Shown here piece by piece: positions 49,525 to 61,500 of a stretch of DNA of 64,000 nt. Below the pieces are notes generated by a model. It saw only the letters and a list, made by a program, of their open reading frames with translations, was not told where the DNA came from and made no database searches. The translations under genes and the position numbers were made by a program. Source of the DNA: Antedon mediterranea (taxonomy: Eukaryota > Echinodermata > Crinoidea > Comatulida > Antedonidae); assembly GCF_964355755.1 (NCBI RefSeq), contig NC_092673.1, positions 34,605,648 through 34,669,647 on the forward strand, in the 5' to 3' direction. Numbering within the stretch: the stretch's first letter is position 1; every line of letters begins with the position of its first letter.

Positions 49525-52500
49525 TTAATATCGCTCTGCCATCATTAGGACAACTAAGGAAGTCCAGCCGGTAAAGGGATGAGTTCCTTGACCTTTACCA
49601 TTGACATCACTATAGTGTTCCCAAACATATCCAGACAGATCATACTGCTTCAGGATGTTAGTGATCAAGTTCTTTCGAAGTTCCTGGTATAGCTGCCATG
49701 CTGTGTCACTGTGTGGACCATCAATGTTACTGTAGTGATTGAGGGCACGAACTGCTAGAAAGTTCATATTGATCCATATTGTTCCTCGCCAATACGGTGG
49801 ATCATGCTCTGTATTGTACTTCATGTACATTGGATCAGATTTTGAAAGAGATCTCAGTCCATATTTTGTCCAAAGAAGATTAGGGTCTTTGAGATCTTTT
49901 AAGACATTTCCTAACTTATCAGAGTTTGGTTCAAGTACTTGTAGCAAGAAAGGGAATAAGCTAACATAACCAAAAGAATCTACAAACGTTTCCTTTGGTG
50001 GTGATCCTTTTAACTTTCGAACCATTGGCATTTTTGGAGGAGGAGGGATTCTTTTACCAGGTTGAGGCTTGGGTGGAGGAGGTGGCTGTAGTCTTTGAAG
50101 AAATACTGTTTTGCTATGGTTTCCAAAATCACTGTAAATCATTTTAGAAGGTGACCAATGAAGTTTATCTAATAGAGCATTATCTGTCAACAAGTTATGA
50201 GTAGCTTTATAAACTTCAGTAGGTTCATCAACTTGTTTTGCTAAATCTGCCATTATGCCAGATGCTAAAGCCATCCAGCATCGCAAGTCAATATGTCTTT
50301 CACTATCAGATGGGTGAGATGCCCGTGGAAAATCATCAAGGCCGGATGTCAATGTTTTTGGATTTAATTCTCTGTCTGTTTTAGAATCTCTACCTCTCCA
50401 GCGATATGAGGATGGAACAGGCCCAGACTGAGTCGTGTTGTACCAATTGTACCATACTTTGAGACGAGGAAATATTCTTGAAATAAACTGTTTACTGGTT
50501 TCAGCTTTAGAGTCAATAGTTCTCAGGATTGATTGAATCGAAAGAAACAACGTTGGAGGATTTGCATTCTCATTATTTTGCACTACAAATTCATCTGGTA
50601 CTCTACTTCTCGCTTCCTGACCTAAAATCTGTTCCCGCGGAATCCATCCTTCAATATTCATCAGGTCAAGCCAGTGACCAATAATGTCCATACTGATATC
50701 TGGATTCCACTGACTGATTAATAGATTATGGAATCCTTCATCCCAAAGAAATCCTCTAGGAAAGAAAGAACGAGATGGCACTGCAGTGTATAGAGCACTT
50801 TCCCAGTAATCTACAGGCTTGTTGGTGTACTTTGATTTTACAATTGAGCTTCCGTAAAAGTATCCTATCCCTCCAATCAAATTGCTAAGGATAGCTTTAG
50901 CAATTTTAATCTGTTTTGCACTATATCCCTTTTTAACGAGTCCAAACTTTTGCTCAAAATCACCATCAAACTTAGTCTTATATTTTGCTAGTTCTTGGTT
51001 TAAGACTAATCCAGAAAGATGGTTAGGCCTCTGAGCAAAACTACCAGACTCAAAAACAACTTCCACTTCAAATGGTAAAGTGAGAGTTACTTGATGAACC
51101 ATAAAATTTGGTTCAATATCTGTTATCTGATTGATTTTAAGTATATCACCAACAAGTCCGACAATTTTTTTCCCGCCTTTAAATGGGTAGGACCGAAGAC
51201 CAGTCTTCATGACCACGTCTTTCAGCACATGTATGCTTGGAGAGTAGGTGCTTAAATAATGCGTTTTTATAGTATTTTTCGACTGTAGAAACTTCATAGT
51301 GAATTGTCCAAGTTCATTGGTAACACCTTGGATCTCTTGCAGATATGTGCCATCGGCTGATGTCTTGTACTGCATTTTGCCATTTCCGTCTAATGCGGCA
51401 TAGAAGAGAATTGATACAACTGACGTACTATTCTGTTTGGTCTGAAATTAAGAATACAATATTTGCAAATAAAAAGTTTATCGTACAGGCCTATCACATT
51501 GGGATGAAATTCAAAATTTATCTACTGTATTGTATTAATCAAAATTGTAAAATAAAATTTATCATTTAAAAAAGGGAAATGAAAATATGAATTTACAATG
51601 AACAGTAAGAAATATAAAGTGCAATACAGTTTAATAAAGTAATTAATAGTTCAGATCATTCAATAATTGTTGTAGGACAAAGGAAAATGTAGCAGTATAT
51701 TGTCAAGGAACTTACAGTATTTTTTCCAGATATTCTGACTGACCAATCTCCTCCGTGATCACCACCAGGACGTTTTACAAATTCTGTCATCAAGGTAAAA
51801 CCTTTTTCCACAATTTCTTGCACACCAAAGTTAACCCCATCATGCATCAACCATCCAAACTTTGGCAAAGCATCCGAATGTTCACAATTGTGCCGAACAG
51901 AAAACTTTTTTGCAGGTAAAAACTGAGTAAACCACATTAAACCAGTAACTAAAGAGTTAGAACTTCTTGTACGCATGCCAAAATATGATCCCGGACGATA
52001 TGTTCCCCAAAACCTATCATTTTGTGTTTGTTGAGATTGTTTTAGCGACACATGTTTGTTGTTATTAATATTACTAGTAATGACCTTTGGTACATCCAAA
52101 GGAGTATATACCTTTGATGCTAAGCTGTATGTATACCACATGTAGAAACCTATTGACACTGAACTCAAGATAACAACCGCAACAAAACGTAATCCGATAT
52201 TTGTCTTGGCTGCTGATAAGATGCCCTTCTGTTTGGACGACCTACGTTGCGAAATACCACCCTGGTTTGTAGTAGAGCCATTATTTACGGAAGTAACTTC
52301 CATTTTGTTTGGACCAGGGGGGCTTTGAATATTCCTTTTTCTCGCCATTGTACCGTCCTCTTGTCCAGAAACTGAAGTATGGAAGTCACCAATATCAGTA
52401 TTTAGTTCTAATAATTCATTTTCGTTGGGTAATTCTACAAATTTTTTATCATTTTTACTCTCAATACAATCACTTCCTGATTCCTTAAAATTCTTACGGG

Positions 52501-52651
52501 AAAACCCTTCTAATTCACTATTATCTTCGTTTATATTACCGAAATCACTTCCGTCCAAGCCGTCGATGTTTCCTGTTGACGTGGACTGGCAAACGAGCCC
52601 ATACGGGCTTTTTACCTTTTCTTCCCCAGCAATTATTGCCATGCTGTCCAT
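49525..52651 (-). CDS. MOGS: Mannosyl-oligosaccharide glucosidase (glucosidase I, GH63)
   Basis: Two exons, 52651-51716 and 51441-49525, up to 950 residues. A cytosolic N-terminus, one membrane segment at about 152-174 (FVAVVILSSVSIGFYMWYTY) and a large luminal GH63 domain make a type II ER membrane protein. It removes the terminal glucose from the N-glycan precursor. Family motifs: RPGGDHGGDWSVRISG, FLWDEGFH (DEGFH at 546-550), GWIPREQILGQEARSRVP, EHDPPYWRGTIWINMNFLA and the C-terminal HPFTGWTSLVVLMMAERY. A proline-rich loop at about 761-785 interrupts the catalytic domain. Met102 (52348, ACAATGGCG) gives 849 residues and an MARKR start like the human protein, so the first 101 residues are uncertain. 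It shares a 373-bp divergent promoter region with KPTN. Confidence 0.93.
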
Positions 52652-53024
52652 TTTCTCAAGCCTAGAAAACGCTGGATTAAAATGAAAGACCTAAGCTGCT
52701 AATATTTAATTTATTGGAGGAAAGCAAAATATATTAATTATTATAGCCTTACTAAAAAATTAATTTATTTATAAACATTTATTATAATAGTTTATTTACT
52801 ATTTGTTGAATTTATTTATAGAAAAAGTTCTTTAATATTAAGATTAAAGAAGTACTTTTTCATATTTTTAGTAAGTTAGTGTGTCTCAGTTCGCTCGTTT
52901 TTAAAAACACAATGAGGGCGCTATAGTTGTTATGATTTTTATTTTTAACACAGGAAAATTAACTTGCTTAGCCCTTTTCTCTGTGTGTGCGGCAAAAGCA
53001 ATTTAATAAAAAAAAATAACGAAA
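52652..53024. promoter_or_regulatory. Divergent MOGS-KPTN promoter region
   Basis: 373 bp between opposed start codons. No TATA box placed confidently. The KPTN start lies in AAAATGGCG, which resembles a YY1 site. Confidence 0.6.
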
Positions 53025-56000
53025 ATGGCGCAAGATAAATACTTTCACGAAGCTCATTTCTGTTCTTTGTCTTCACAGGGCAATGTATACGGCATGACTA
53101 AAGTTAAATCTCAGGTTGATCGGTCTTTCAAGATACTTGTGTCATCTGGGAAAGCTGGGCAGATCACATGCATTGGGTTTCAACGTGATGAAACAACATC
53201 TTCCCTGAAACCTATTTCAATTGAGCTTGAGGCTGGAGACCTTTCCATTCCAGGTGTGAATGACGTCATTCATTTTATGAGTTGTTCTTCTGGTTTTCAT
53301 TAGAATCAATACGGAGTTTTTAAATGATAACATATAGGCCTAGGCCTACAAACATTAATTAGGGAACTTTTAGACCATGTGAACATGGAGGTTTACGATG
53401 AAAGCGGTCGCGTCTGAAATCGGTCGCGATAAAATCAACTTCCGATATTTTGTATGGCGCGCCACTAGAGCTATACGTTTGATGATATCGTTCGCGTTTA
53501 AAATCGGCCGCGCTATTTTGTATCTCGCTCCATACATGCTAGCAGGATATACATTTTCTTCGTTTATATGGTCTAGATTTAATTTATATTTTTTAGAAAC
53601 TAGATAATTTATGTGGCGATTTTTTATTTTGGTTAATAAATATTTATAATTATTATTTTTTTATTTCACAGGTCACAGAGAAGGACTGTGTCTTGTCAAA
53701 ATGGCCATTTCTAAACACGTTTAAATATTTTATTAGGCATATAATAATTTACCTCTATTTTATTATGTACTCTAATTAATATATTATATAGGGAATATAC
53801 GTCTGTGTCTTTTATTATGCAAAAAATTACGTAAAAGAGAACAATTTATTAAAAAACAATAATTGTTACAATGTATAGCCCGTAATACTTAATGCATACT
53901 GTGGCAGATATATCATATCCATGTCGTTAACAACTTACTATTGGATCACCTTATATCATATCCATGTCGTACTATTGGATCACCTTTTTATATCATATCC
54001 ATGTCGTACTATTGGATCACCTTATATCATATCCATGTCGTTAACAACTTACTATTGGATCACCTTATATCATATCCATGTCGTTAACAACTTACTATTG
54101 GATCACCTTATATCATATCCATGTCGTACTATTGGATCACCTTATTTTACTTTCTATTTTATTTATGTCCGTATGTAGGATAATATTAAGTATATAATGA
54201 TTATTGTTGAGGCAAATCACGTGTATATTTTTATTTCTAATGTTTAGGCCTAAAATAGTTTCTAGTAAAAATGATTATTATATGCGGATCATTTTCATTA
54301 AAAATGTATCTAGTGCATCCCATGCAAAATAGCACGACCGATTTCAAACGCGACCGATATCATCAAACGTATAGCTCTAGCGGAAGTTGATTTCAGACGC
54401 GACCGATTTTAAACGTGACCGATTTCAGACGCGACCGATTTCATCTGACACCAACATGGACGCCGTTCACGTCAATGTTTTTAGGTGCACAGGCTACAGC
54501 AAATCCATTCATATACATAGGCTAGTAGCGCGCCTAGCCCCCAAAATTATGTGAAAATCCAAAAGTTTATATTCAACATAGAATATTGTGAAAAAGAAAA
54601 AAGTATCTGCATGCACATGAAGAATAAGCAAACCACAGTAGAGAATGAGTACAATTACATCGTTTATGACCCCCAAAGAAATCAGCTGCATAGTCTACCA
54701 CCTAATCCCTAGATAAACCTAATCCCTAGATAAACCTAACCTACACTATAACTGAACCTGTTAGCATCTTTAATCTCTTCCACCCAACAAAAATCATCCA
54801 GCCGATATCGATGGCAGTCGTAGTATCTTGTACAGTTGTACAGTATACCAAACTTAGACTTTCAAAATGTTTTTAGATTGTTTCAGAGGAAGCTTCAGAA
54901 ATTTAAATATCTGATAAACATTGGTGTATTCTTACTTTTTATTTAGATGGAGCTGAACTGTTGAGTCTTGACACTTTTCAGTTAGATGATATTTTGCTAC
55001 TTGGATTCTGTTTCACAAAAGAGGACACGATTGACAACAATACAATCCAGTGGCTAAATGCCTCCAACATCATCTCCACCCAACTAGAGCCTGGCGCAGA
55101 CTTCACCGTGGCAGGTTTAATGCAAGGTTTGAGTTCTGTTGAACTAGATTTTAACTGTCTCTTTCTGAAACATAGACTCATCAAGCAAAATGGCATGACT
55201 GTCCATCTTTGTTTGATGAGTGGTGATGACTCTAAAGTTCACTTGTTCACTTTAGAAAGAGAGGATTTTGGAAACACAATTAAATGTTGTGAAGTATCAT
55301 GCGAGATTTTTTTCCCAGAATTTAAAGAACTTGAAAGCTGTGTGATTTGTCTTGATTTCTTAGAAATCGGGGACAAACGAATTTCAGCGATTGGTTGCGA
55401 CAATGGCTCTGTATTAGTATTTGTCGTTGACTTGAAGTCGTTGCACATATTAGAATCTTGGAAAACGAGGCATGACCATCCTATCATTGTCGTTAAATTG
55501 TTCTCCAACATGATCAGTCCAGATTCTAAAGCTGCATTAGAAATTTGCCATTTGTTGGCATCTTCTGTTACAACTACCTCTGTTGTTTATCGTAACATTT
55601 TACAAAATGGATTTACAAATGTGAAATCTCTTTACAATTCAAATAGTCATGATTTAGTGATGTGTGCATGTGTGGCCGATATTGATTGGGATGGCGAACC
55701 GGCGATCATACTTGGCACAAACGGTCATTGTTTATTGGCGTACAAGTGGTATTGCGAGGATAAAACTACATTGACAATTCAAACTTCAGACTCACCAGGA
55801 CAAGATGCAGAAGAGGAAGAGGATGATCTCTGGCTGCCAATGGAAGAGTATAGATTAACATATATACGTAAATTTTCTCATCCATTAATGGGGCTTGAGT
55901 ATGTTGACATGACTGGGGATGGTGTGTGTGAATTGGTTATCTTATGCTCAGATGGAGTAAGGATTCTTCAACATAATTTGGAAAAAGCAAAAAATGAAGT

Positions 56001-56052
56001 TATGGAAAGACTAAAAAAGTTTAAAACGGTAAAAGATGATGACAACAAATAA
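53025..56052 (+). CDS. KPTN: Kaptin (KPTN), KICSTOR subunit
   Basis: Two exons, 53025-53253 and 54947-56052, joined in phase 1; 444 residues against 436 in human. The N-terminus FCSLSSQGNVYGM matches the kaptin SQSNVYG start. Repeated beta-propeller-like segments follow, with LSALGC-type ISAIGCDNGSV, VADIDWDGEPAIILGT and MTGDGVCELVILCSDGVRIL, typical of kaptin and its partner ITFG2. Kaptin is part of KICSTOR, which brings GATOR1 to lysosomes to switch mTORC1 off on amino-acid starvation; it was first found as an actin-associated protein. An acidic loop (AEEEEDDLW) lies before the last repeat. The intron contains foldback element FB3. Confidence 0.9.
53390..54452. mobile_element. Foldback element FB3
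   Basis: 1063 bp in the KPTN intron, flanked by an 8-bp duplication AACATGGA (53382-53389 and 54453-54460). Arms of about 140 bp begin GGTTTACGATGAAAGCGGTC at the left and GGTGTCAGATGAAATCGGTC on the complement of the right. Both contain repeats of an AAATCGGTCGCGTCTG-type unit and share AGCTATACGTTTGATGATAT. The interior includes tandem copies of TATCATATCCATGTCG and ACTATTGGATCACCTT (53915-54143). Eight-base duplications suggest a hAT-type mobiliser. Confidence 0.87.
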
Positions 56053-58518
56053 GATGATGACAACAAATAAAATGATTGTGATAAATAATAAAACATATAC
56101 ACTATGACCATTAGAGTTATTAAAATGAGACAATATTTTTTGTACAATTGTATTGTCTTGTTTCTGCTTTTTTTATGTTTTTATATATTTTATTTATTTA
56201 TTTCAACAATATTTTATGGGGGTGGTCCATCCAGCATCAGTTGATCATTAGGGACCCTCAAACAATACAAACAGAAAATACAAAATAAACTATAAAAATA
56301 CAAAATTAACAAAGATAAAAATAGTTCGCTTCGCATATCTTGTTCAGTTCACAATGTACTGTACCTTTGTACAGAATTGTAGAAGTAAACTTTACGTTAA
56401 ATTTCCCTCTGTTGTAAATCTATTTTATGGATCAAATAATCACAGTAGAGGTGAGTTCATATACTGAGCTTTCGATTTGCTCGAGTGCTCATAAATGTAT
56501 GAGACAACTCAATGAGAACTAGAATTTGACACAGAAAAATGGATATAATATGCGTATAAATAAGATCAAGCTTTTATATTTGCCTATAGTACTAGTGGAA
56601 ATATGCAGATGAATGGATATAAGAAAAGTTGTTATTCAAAATAATAATGAATGTTTATGACTGCTCTATTTTTAACGAGGCGCAAGCATGAATATTCTCT
56701 CTATCCGACCATTACAAAACATTCATCACTTATTAATCAATTTATCCATGATAAATCAGTGCTCCAACTTTAAACGCAGAGTAGAAAAGTTATAAACAAG
56801 TTGATTTCCGAACGTGATCAGTCAACATTGTGTGCCAAAAATTCTCACAATTTTAACTTGCATTAAAGCATGTTCATTATATATTTTTTTGTTAAATGGG
56901 GCTAATTTCAAGTGATGTGTAATTGACCAATCAAATTGCAAGAATACAATCAGGTGTCTTATAATATCAGTATTGAATAAATAAAGTAAAATCCATTTCG
57001 TAAGTAATCAAGCTTTATTGACTCAATTTATTAATCTTGATATCACAATTAAATTGCATTTAATATTAATTCTTTCATTTTGTACACACTAGTTTACATG
57101 GTAAAAATCTTAGTCTTTCACAATTAATGTCACAATTTTTAAAATGCTGAAGCTATAATAATATTTATGTACACCATATTTAATTCTACCAAAATAATGT
57201 AGTGACTTATATTTATTAGTTGTGGCATTTATTATGTCACAGTCGTCTTCCCCACCTGCTATAGGTCTACAAATACAGCATACCCAATCTGTCTTGGACC
57301 TGATAGCCTAGCCTAAAGTGATGCCTTTTAGGCTAGCTAGGCCTAGGTCCTAGAATAAATAAGCAGATTGAATATATAATATAATATATATAATATAATT
57401 TATGCCAACAACGTTTTTAGTTATACGCAGATAAATCGGATGCTATGGCCTCTTATTAACTATAGAAGTAAAAAATGGACACCCCCATAGTCAATGTTAC
57501 ACAATTATTTGTAATTCAAATGTTTAAACTTACAATTTTCGTCACTTCTTTTAAGTTTAATTAATTCATTCGCGCCGCCGCCGACAAGTCATAGGCCTCG
57601 TCGTCGTACGTATGTGGTCTGGTTGTTTGGCTATTTTATTTTGCACATAGAGGATGTTCCATGTGTGGCCGCCGGTCTTCACATGTGATTTACGTGTCGC
57701 CGATTGGTCAGTAGTTCAGTTGTCTGACTTAATTACGCATGTGCATCCGGGTTATGTAGCGGTTTGTTATTGATGACGTAAAAACCAGAATTTAATTGTC
57801 TCGGATTTAAACATTGATCATCAAAAACAAAATGCAGATCTACTATTTTTCTTGTCTCCAACATCCTAAAAAAATGACGTTAACCAAATTTGTGTAAATT
57901 TATCTTTACAGTTTTAAACTGCTGTTTTAGGTGCTCCAAATGCAAGATATACACATATACACACGTATGTATGTATATATACACAAAAAGATGTACTTAG
58001 TCCAATGCTATTTTGTAATAGTTTATTGCAACTAAATTAACTGCTGATCTTTATTTTCAAATTATATCAGAAGTTTTTGTAATATTACATTATACTATAA
58101 TATATATAATATATAATTTTTTAATTAATTTTTAATGTAACTAATGTCTACCATTAATTTTTATTTATTCTTTTTCCACTTTCCAAGTACAAATAACTTT
58201 ACTTTTTAAAAAAACAGTCTGATTTATGCCTATTGCATTGATTTAATCTTTTACTCTATATACACAGTAATAAAGTATTGCATAAACTTTATAGACTTTC
58301 ATTTATTTTTAAAACATATTCAAATGTTTATTAAAATCAATAAATATAATAGTTCATTTACAATTTAATAACAATAGAATTGCTCTATTTTTATAACAAA
58401 TAATTAAAAATCTGTAATATATATATATATATACTGTATACACAAACCATTGTGAATATATAGAATCCACCATACACTGTATTGCATTTGTAGCTGTGTC
58501 TACAAGCTCTTCGAAAGT
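56053..58518. other. Convergent intergenic region after KPTN
   Basis: KPTN 3' UTR with a duplicated stop-region segment (AAGATGATGACAACAAATAA twice at 56029-56070). Region 56165-56340 looks like a worn minus-strand LINE 3' end (TTTATTTATTTA tail). No further gene seen. Confidence 0.5.
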
Positions 58519-61500
58519 CTAACTCCCACCACATAAGTTAAATATTCTGTTTGAAACCGAAGAATTCTCTCCATCTTCTTCTAAGGTTTTAGATTGATGA
58601 GATTCGTTCTTACTACTACTCCTTTTAAGGGATGATGACTTGACTCTTTTTAATGAGAACCTTGACCCTTCTCCTTTACTTTTGACCTTTAAGCTTCCAG
58701 AATTCATTGGTCGCAGGCTCTGTGTTTTCTTTATGTTTTCAAAACCTAACTGATTGCTATTGTTGGTATTTGTTGAATTAGGTGATGTTTGGATCCTAGG
58801 TGTTGATTTAGTTCTTTGATTCTGTGATATTTGGTGCATGGCATGCTTCTTTCGCATAGGAGATGAAAGTCCTTCTGAGACAATACTTTCATCATCTCCA
58901 AACTTAGCAAGAGGAACAAAATATGTTGGAAGAGTTTCTACACTCTTTGCTTTTGGAGTCGAAGTCTTTGGTGTCGATAGTGCTTTCAGAAGATTTTTAT
59001 CAATTGTCTTCGTACCTTCTGGTACAGTGTACTGTATGGATGAATTGCTGTCTGTAAGAGAATCATTAGTAGTCGAACTCTCCATCGTAAGTGTCATGAC
59101 AACTTGTTTAGAAGGCGACTTTTCTGGAGAAGGTTTCTTTGCGGGTGATTTGGTTTGTGATAATTTTATATCACCATTTGGATTTTTTTTCTCCATTGTA
59201 ATAGTGATTATAACTTGCTTCCTTGGGGATGAAGTGAATAGAGTTTTGTTTACTGTTTGGTTTGGCGTTTTGTTTTCCTCATTAGGTTTTTCCTTTATGC
59301 TTATGCTATTGTTCTCTTGAGAACTAATGTTATCAACATGAGAACCATCTCCTCTATCATTCTTGGGCGTCTCTAAAAGTTTTTCAACATCTGATATAAT
59401 ACTCTGCAATACATCGTCAGCAGTTTTGTCATTTTCATAATTGTTTTTGTCCTTATCTTGATTGGCAAAAGGCTCTGAAGTTTCTTCAACCTCAGTAGTG
59501 ATGTTGATATCCATTTCATCTGGTACTTTGTTAGATTCCCTATACTCTGCAATTGCATTTTGTATAATTTGGTTAATGTATCCTGCTACCATCTGCAAAT
59601 CAATATCTGTATCTCTGTTTTGTTCAACAGTTTTGTTTGTTTCTTCCAAAATGTCTAAATCATCCTCGCTCTCTTGAGAGCTAGCTTTTTCAACATTGTT
59701 CTCTTCTTCATCATTTTCCAGTTCCAAATCTGAATCTGATGAATCGTTATCATCATCACTATCTTCATCACTCTCTTCCTCAATCATGTCTTTTGCTAAA
59801 TATTTTGTCTCTTTTTCTCTCTCATATTCCTGTTCTTCATCTTCGCTGTCAGATGTTGTGCTAGAGTCATCACTACTCACATCCTCTTTTTCGTCTTCTC
59901 TTCCTTCTCTCTTGACATTTGTTTTCACCTTCAATGCTTTCATTAGTCTCTTCTTCTTTTTACTTCCCTCATCTTCCACTGTTTGTTTCTCCTTTTTATC
60001 TTTTTTCTTCTTTTCTTTTTTATCATCCTTGACTTTCTTTTCTTTTTTACTATCCTTGTCTTTCTTTTGTTTTTTATCATCCTTGTCTTTCTTTTTCTTA
60101 CTCTTCTTCAATTTTTGTTCAGCATCTTTCATCTTGGCTTCTAATAAAGCTTGTTTTTCTTTTTCTTCTTTCTTCTCCAATTTTCGCTTTTTCTTGTCTT
60201 CCTTTTTTGCTCGTTTTATTTCAGCTTTTTCCTTTTTCAATTCTAATTTCATATCATCAGGTCTAAAATCCTTTGGTAGTGTTTGTGCCTTTTTAGCATC
60301 AGAGCCTAGAGTAGAAGAAAATTTGAATTTAATATGATTAACATAAAAAAGATCACAAATCTACAATTGATATGCATTAGTGATTTGTTACATTTACCTG
60401 AACGCCGTCTTGTCATTATTGGTGTACTCTTTGGTGTTTTCTTTTTTGTACTTCCTGCTGAACGTTTCTTGCGGAATGGGTTGCTACCATACTTCTCAAA
60501 TACCTGCAGATCAAAGAAATTTCAGTTTTAGCAGACCTCTTAAGCTGAATACTCCATGTTCGTACTTTATAGGGCTATATGATTAAGGCGTGTAGTTTTA
60601 TGACAGTGGTTAGTAACACAATTATAGCATGTAATAAATGGACTAGTGCTGTTCTGCCATACAAATTTGAACTTTACTATGAAAGCCACAGTGGTCTAAT
60701 GGTTATGACATCAGCATATCAAGCAGAAGGTTCCGGGTTCGAAACTCGGTTGAGGGCAACTTTTTATACATTCTCACAGATTTCCTCATCGTTTATATCA
60801 CCGGATGGTTTAGAATTAATGTTCTGTGCCTAATGTGTTTATATATATATATATATATTTTTTTAATTTTATCTATGGACTAATTGCTTTGTCATAAAGT
60901 TGTCTATAATAATAATAATATTACCTCCTCTCTTTCTTTAATCAACCACCTTCCTTGTGTAGCCCATTTATTCTGAGTGCGGTATACATTTTCGTCATCA
61001 TTTAGGATTGTAACCATTGCTTTTTCTTCCATTTTTTTCCGTGTAGTAATATTAAATACCTCTTCAACAAGAACATATGACATCAAATTTCTGTCTATTC
61101 GATGAGCTTTAGCAAGGGCCTAAATGTTTACAATAAATGAAAGTAAAGGTTTTTAATTAAATTATAATATTTTTATGATATTTTAACCTGACAAAGACAA
61201 ATAGTAATTTAAAATTTGATAACAAAACACAGGTAAAATACAGATTAAATTTATTGTTATATGGTCTATGATTAAATAGCATATCTAGGTTTAACTCTTT
61301 ATTACAGAGGTGTACATTCAAAAGTGAAAGTTTCAATGTCAATAACTATTCATGAATAGTTCATTACCTGTGCTATGATATGAATTGCGGGACTTCCCAT
61401 ATCTGCTTTGAATACTGTGTAAGGTTTCTTTTTGGAGATATTGTGAACCCAGATTAGGAATGTTTCATCACCTGTTGGGAATACACTTGGCTCACCTGAA

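Noticed and set aside
53921-54178. Frame encoding repeated YYWITLYHIHV
   Set aside because: Translation of tandem repeats in the FB3 core within an intron.
58838-60337. Serine/phenylalanine-rich plus-strand frames
   Set aside because: Antisense shadows of the lysine/glutamate-rich RA-protein exon.
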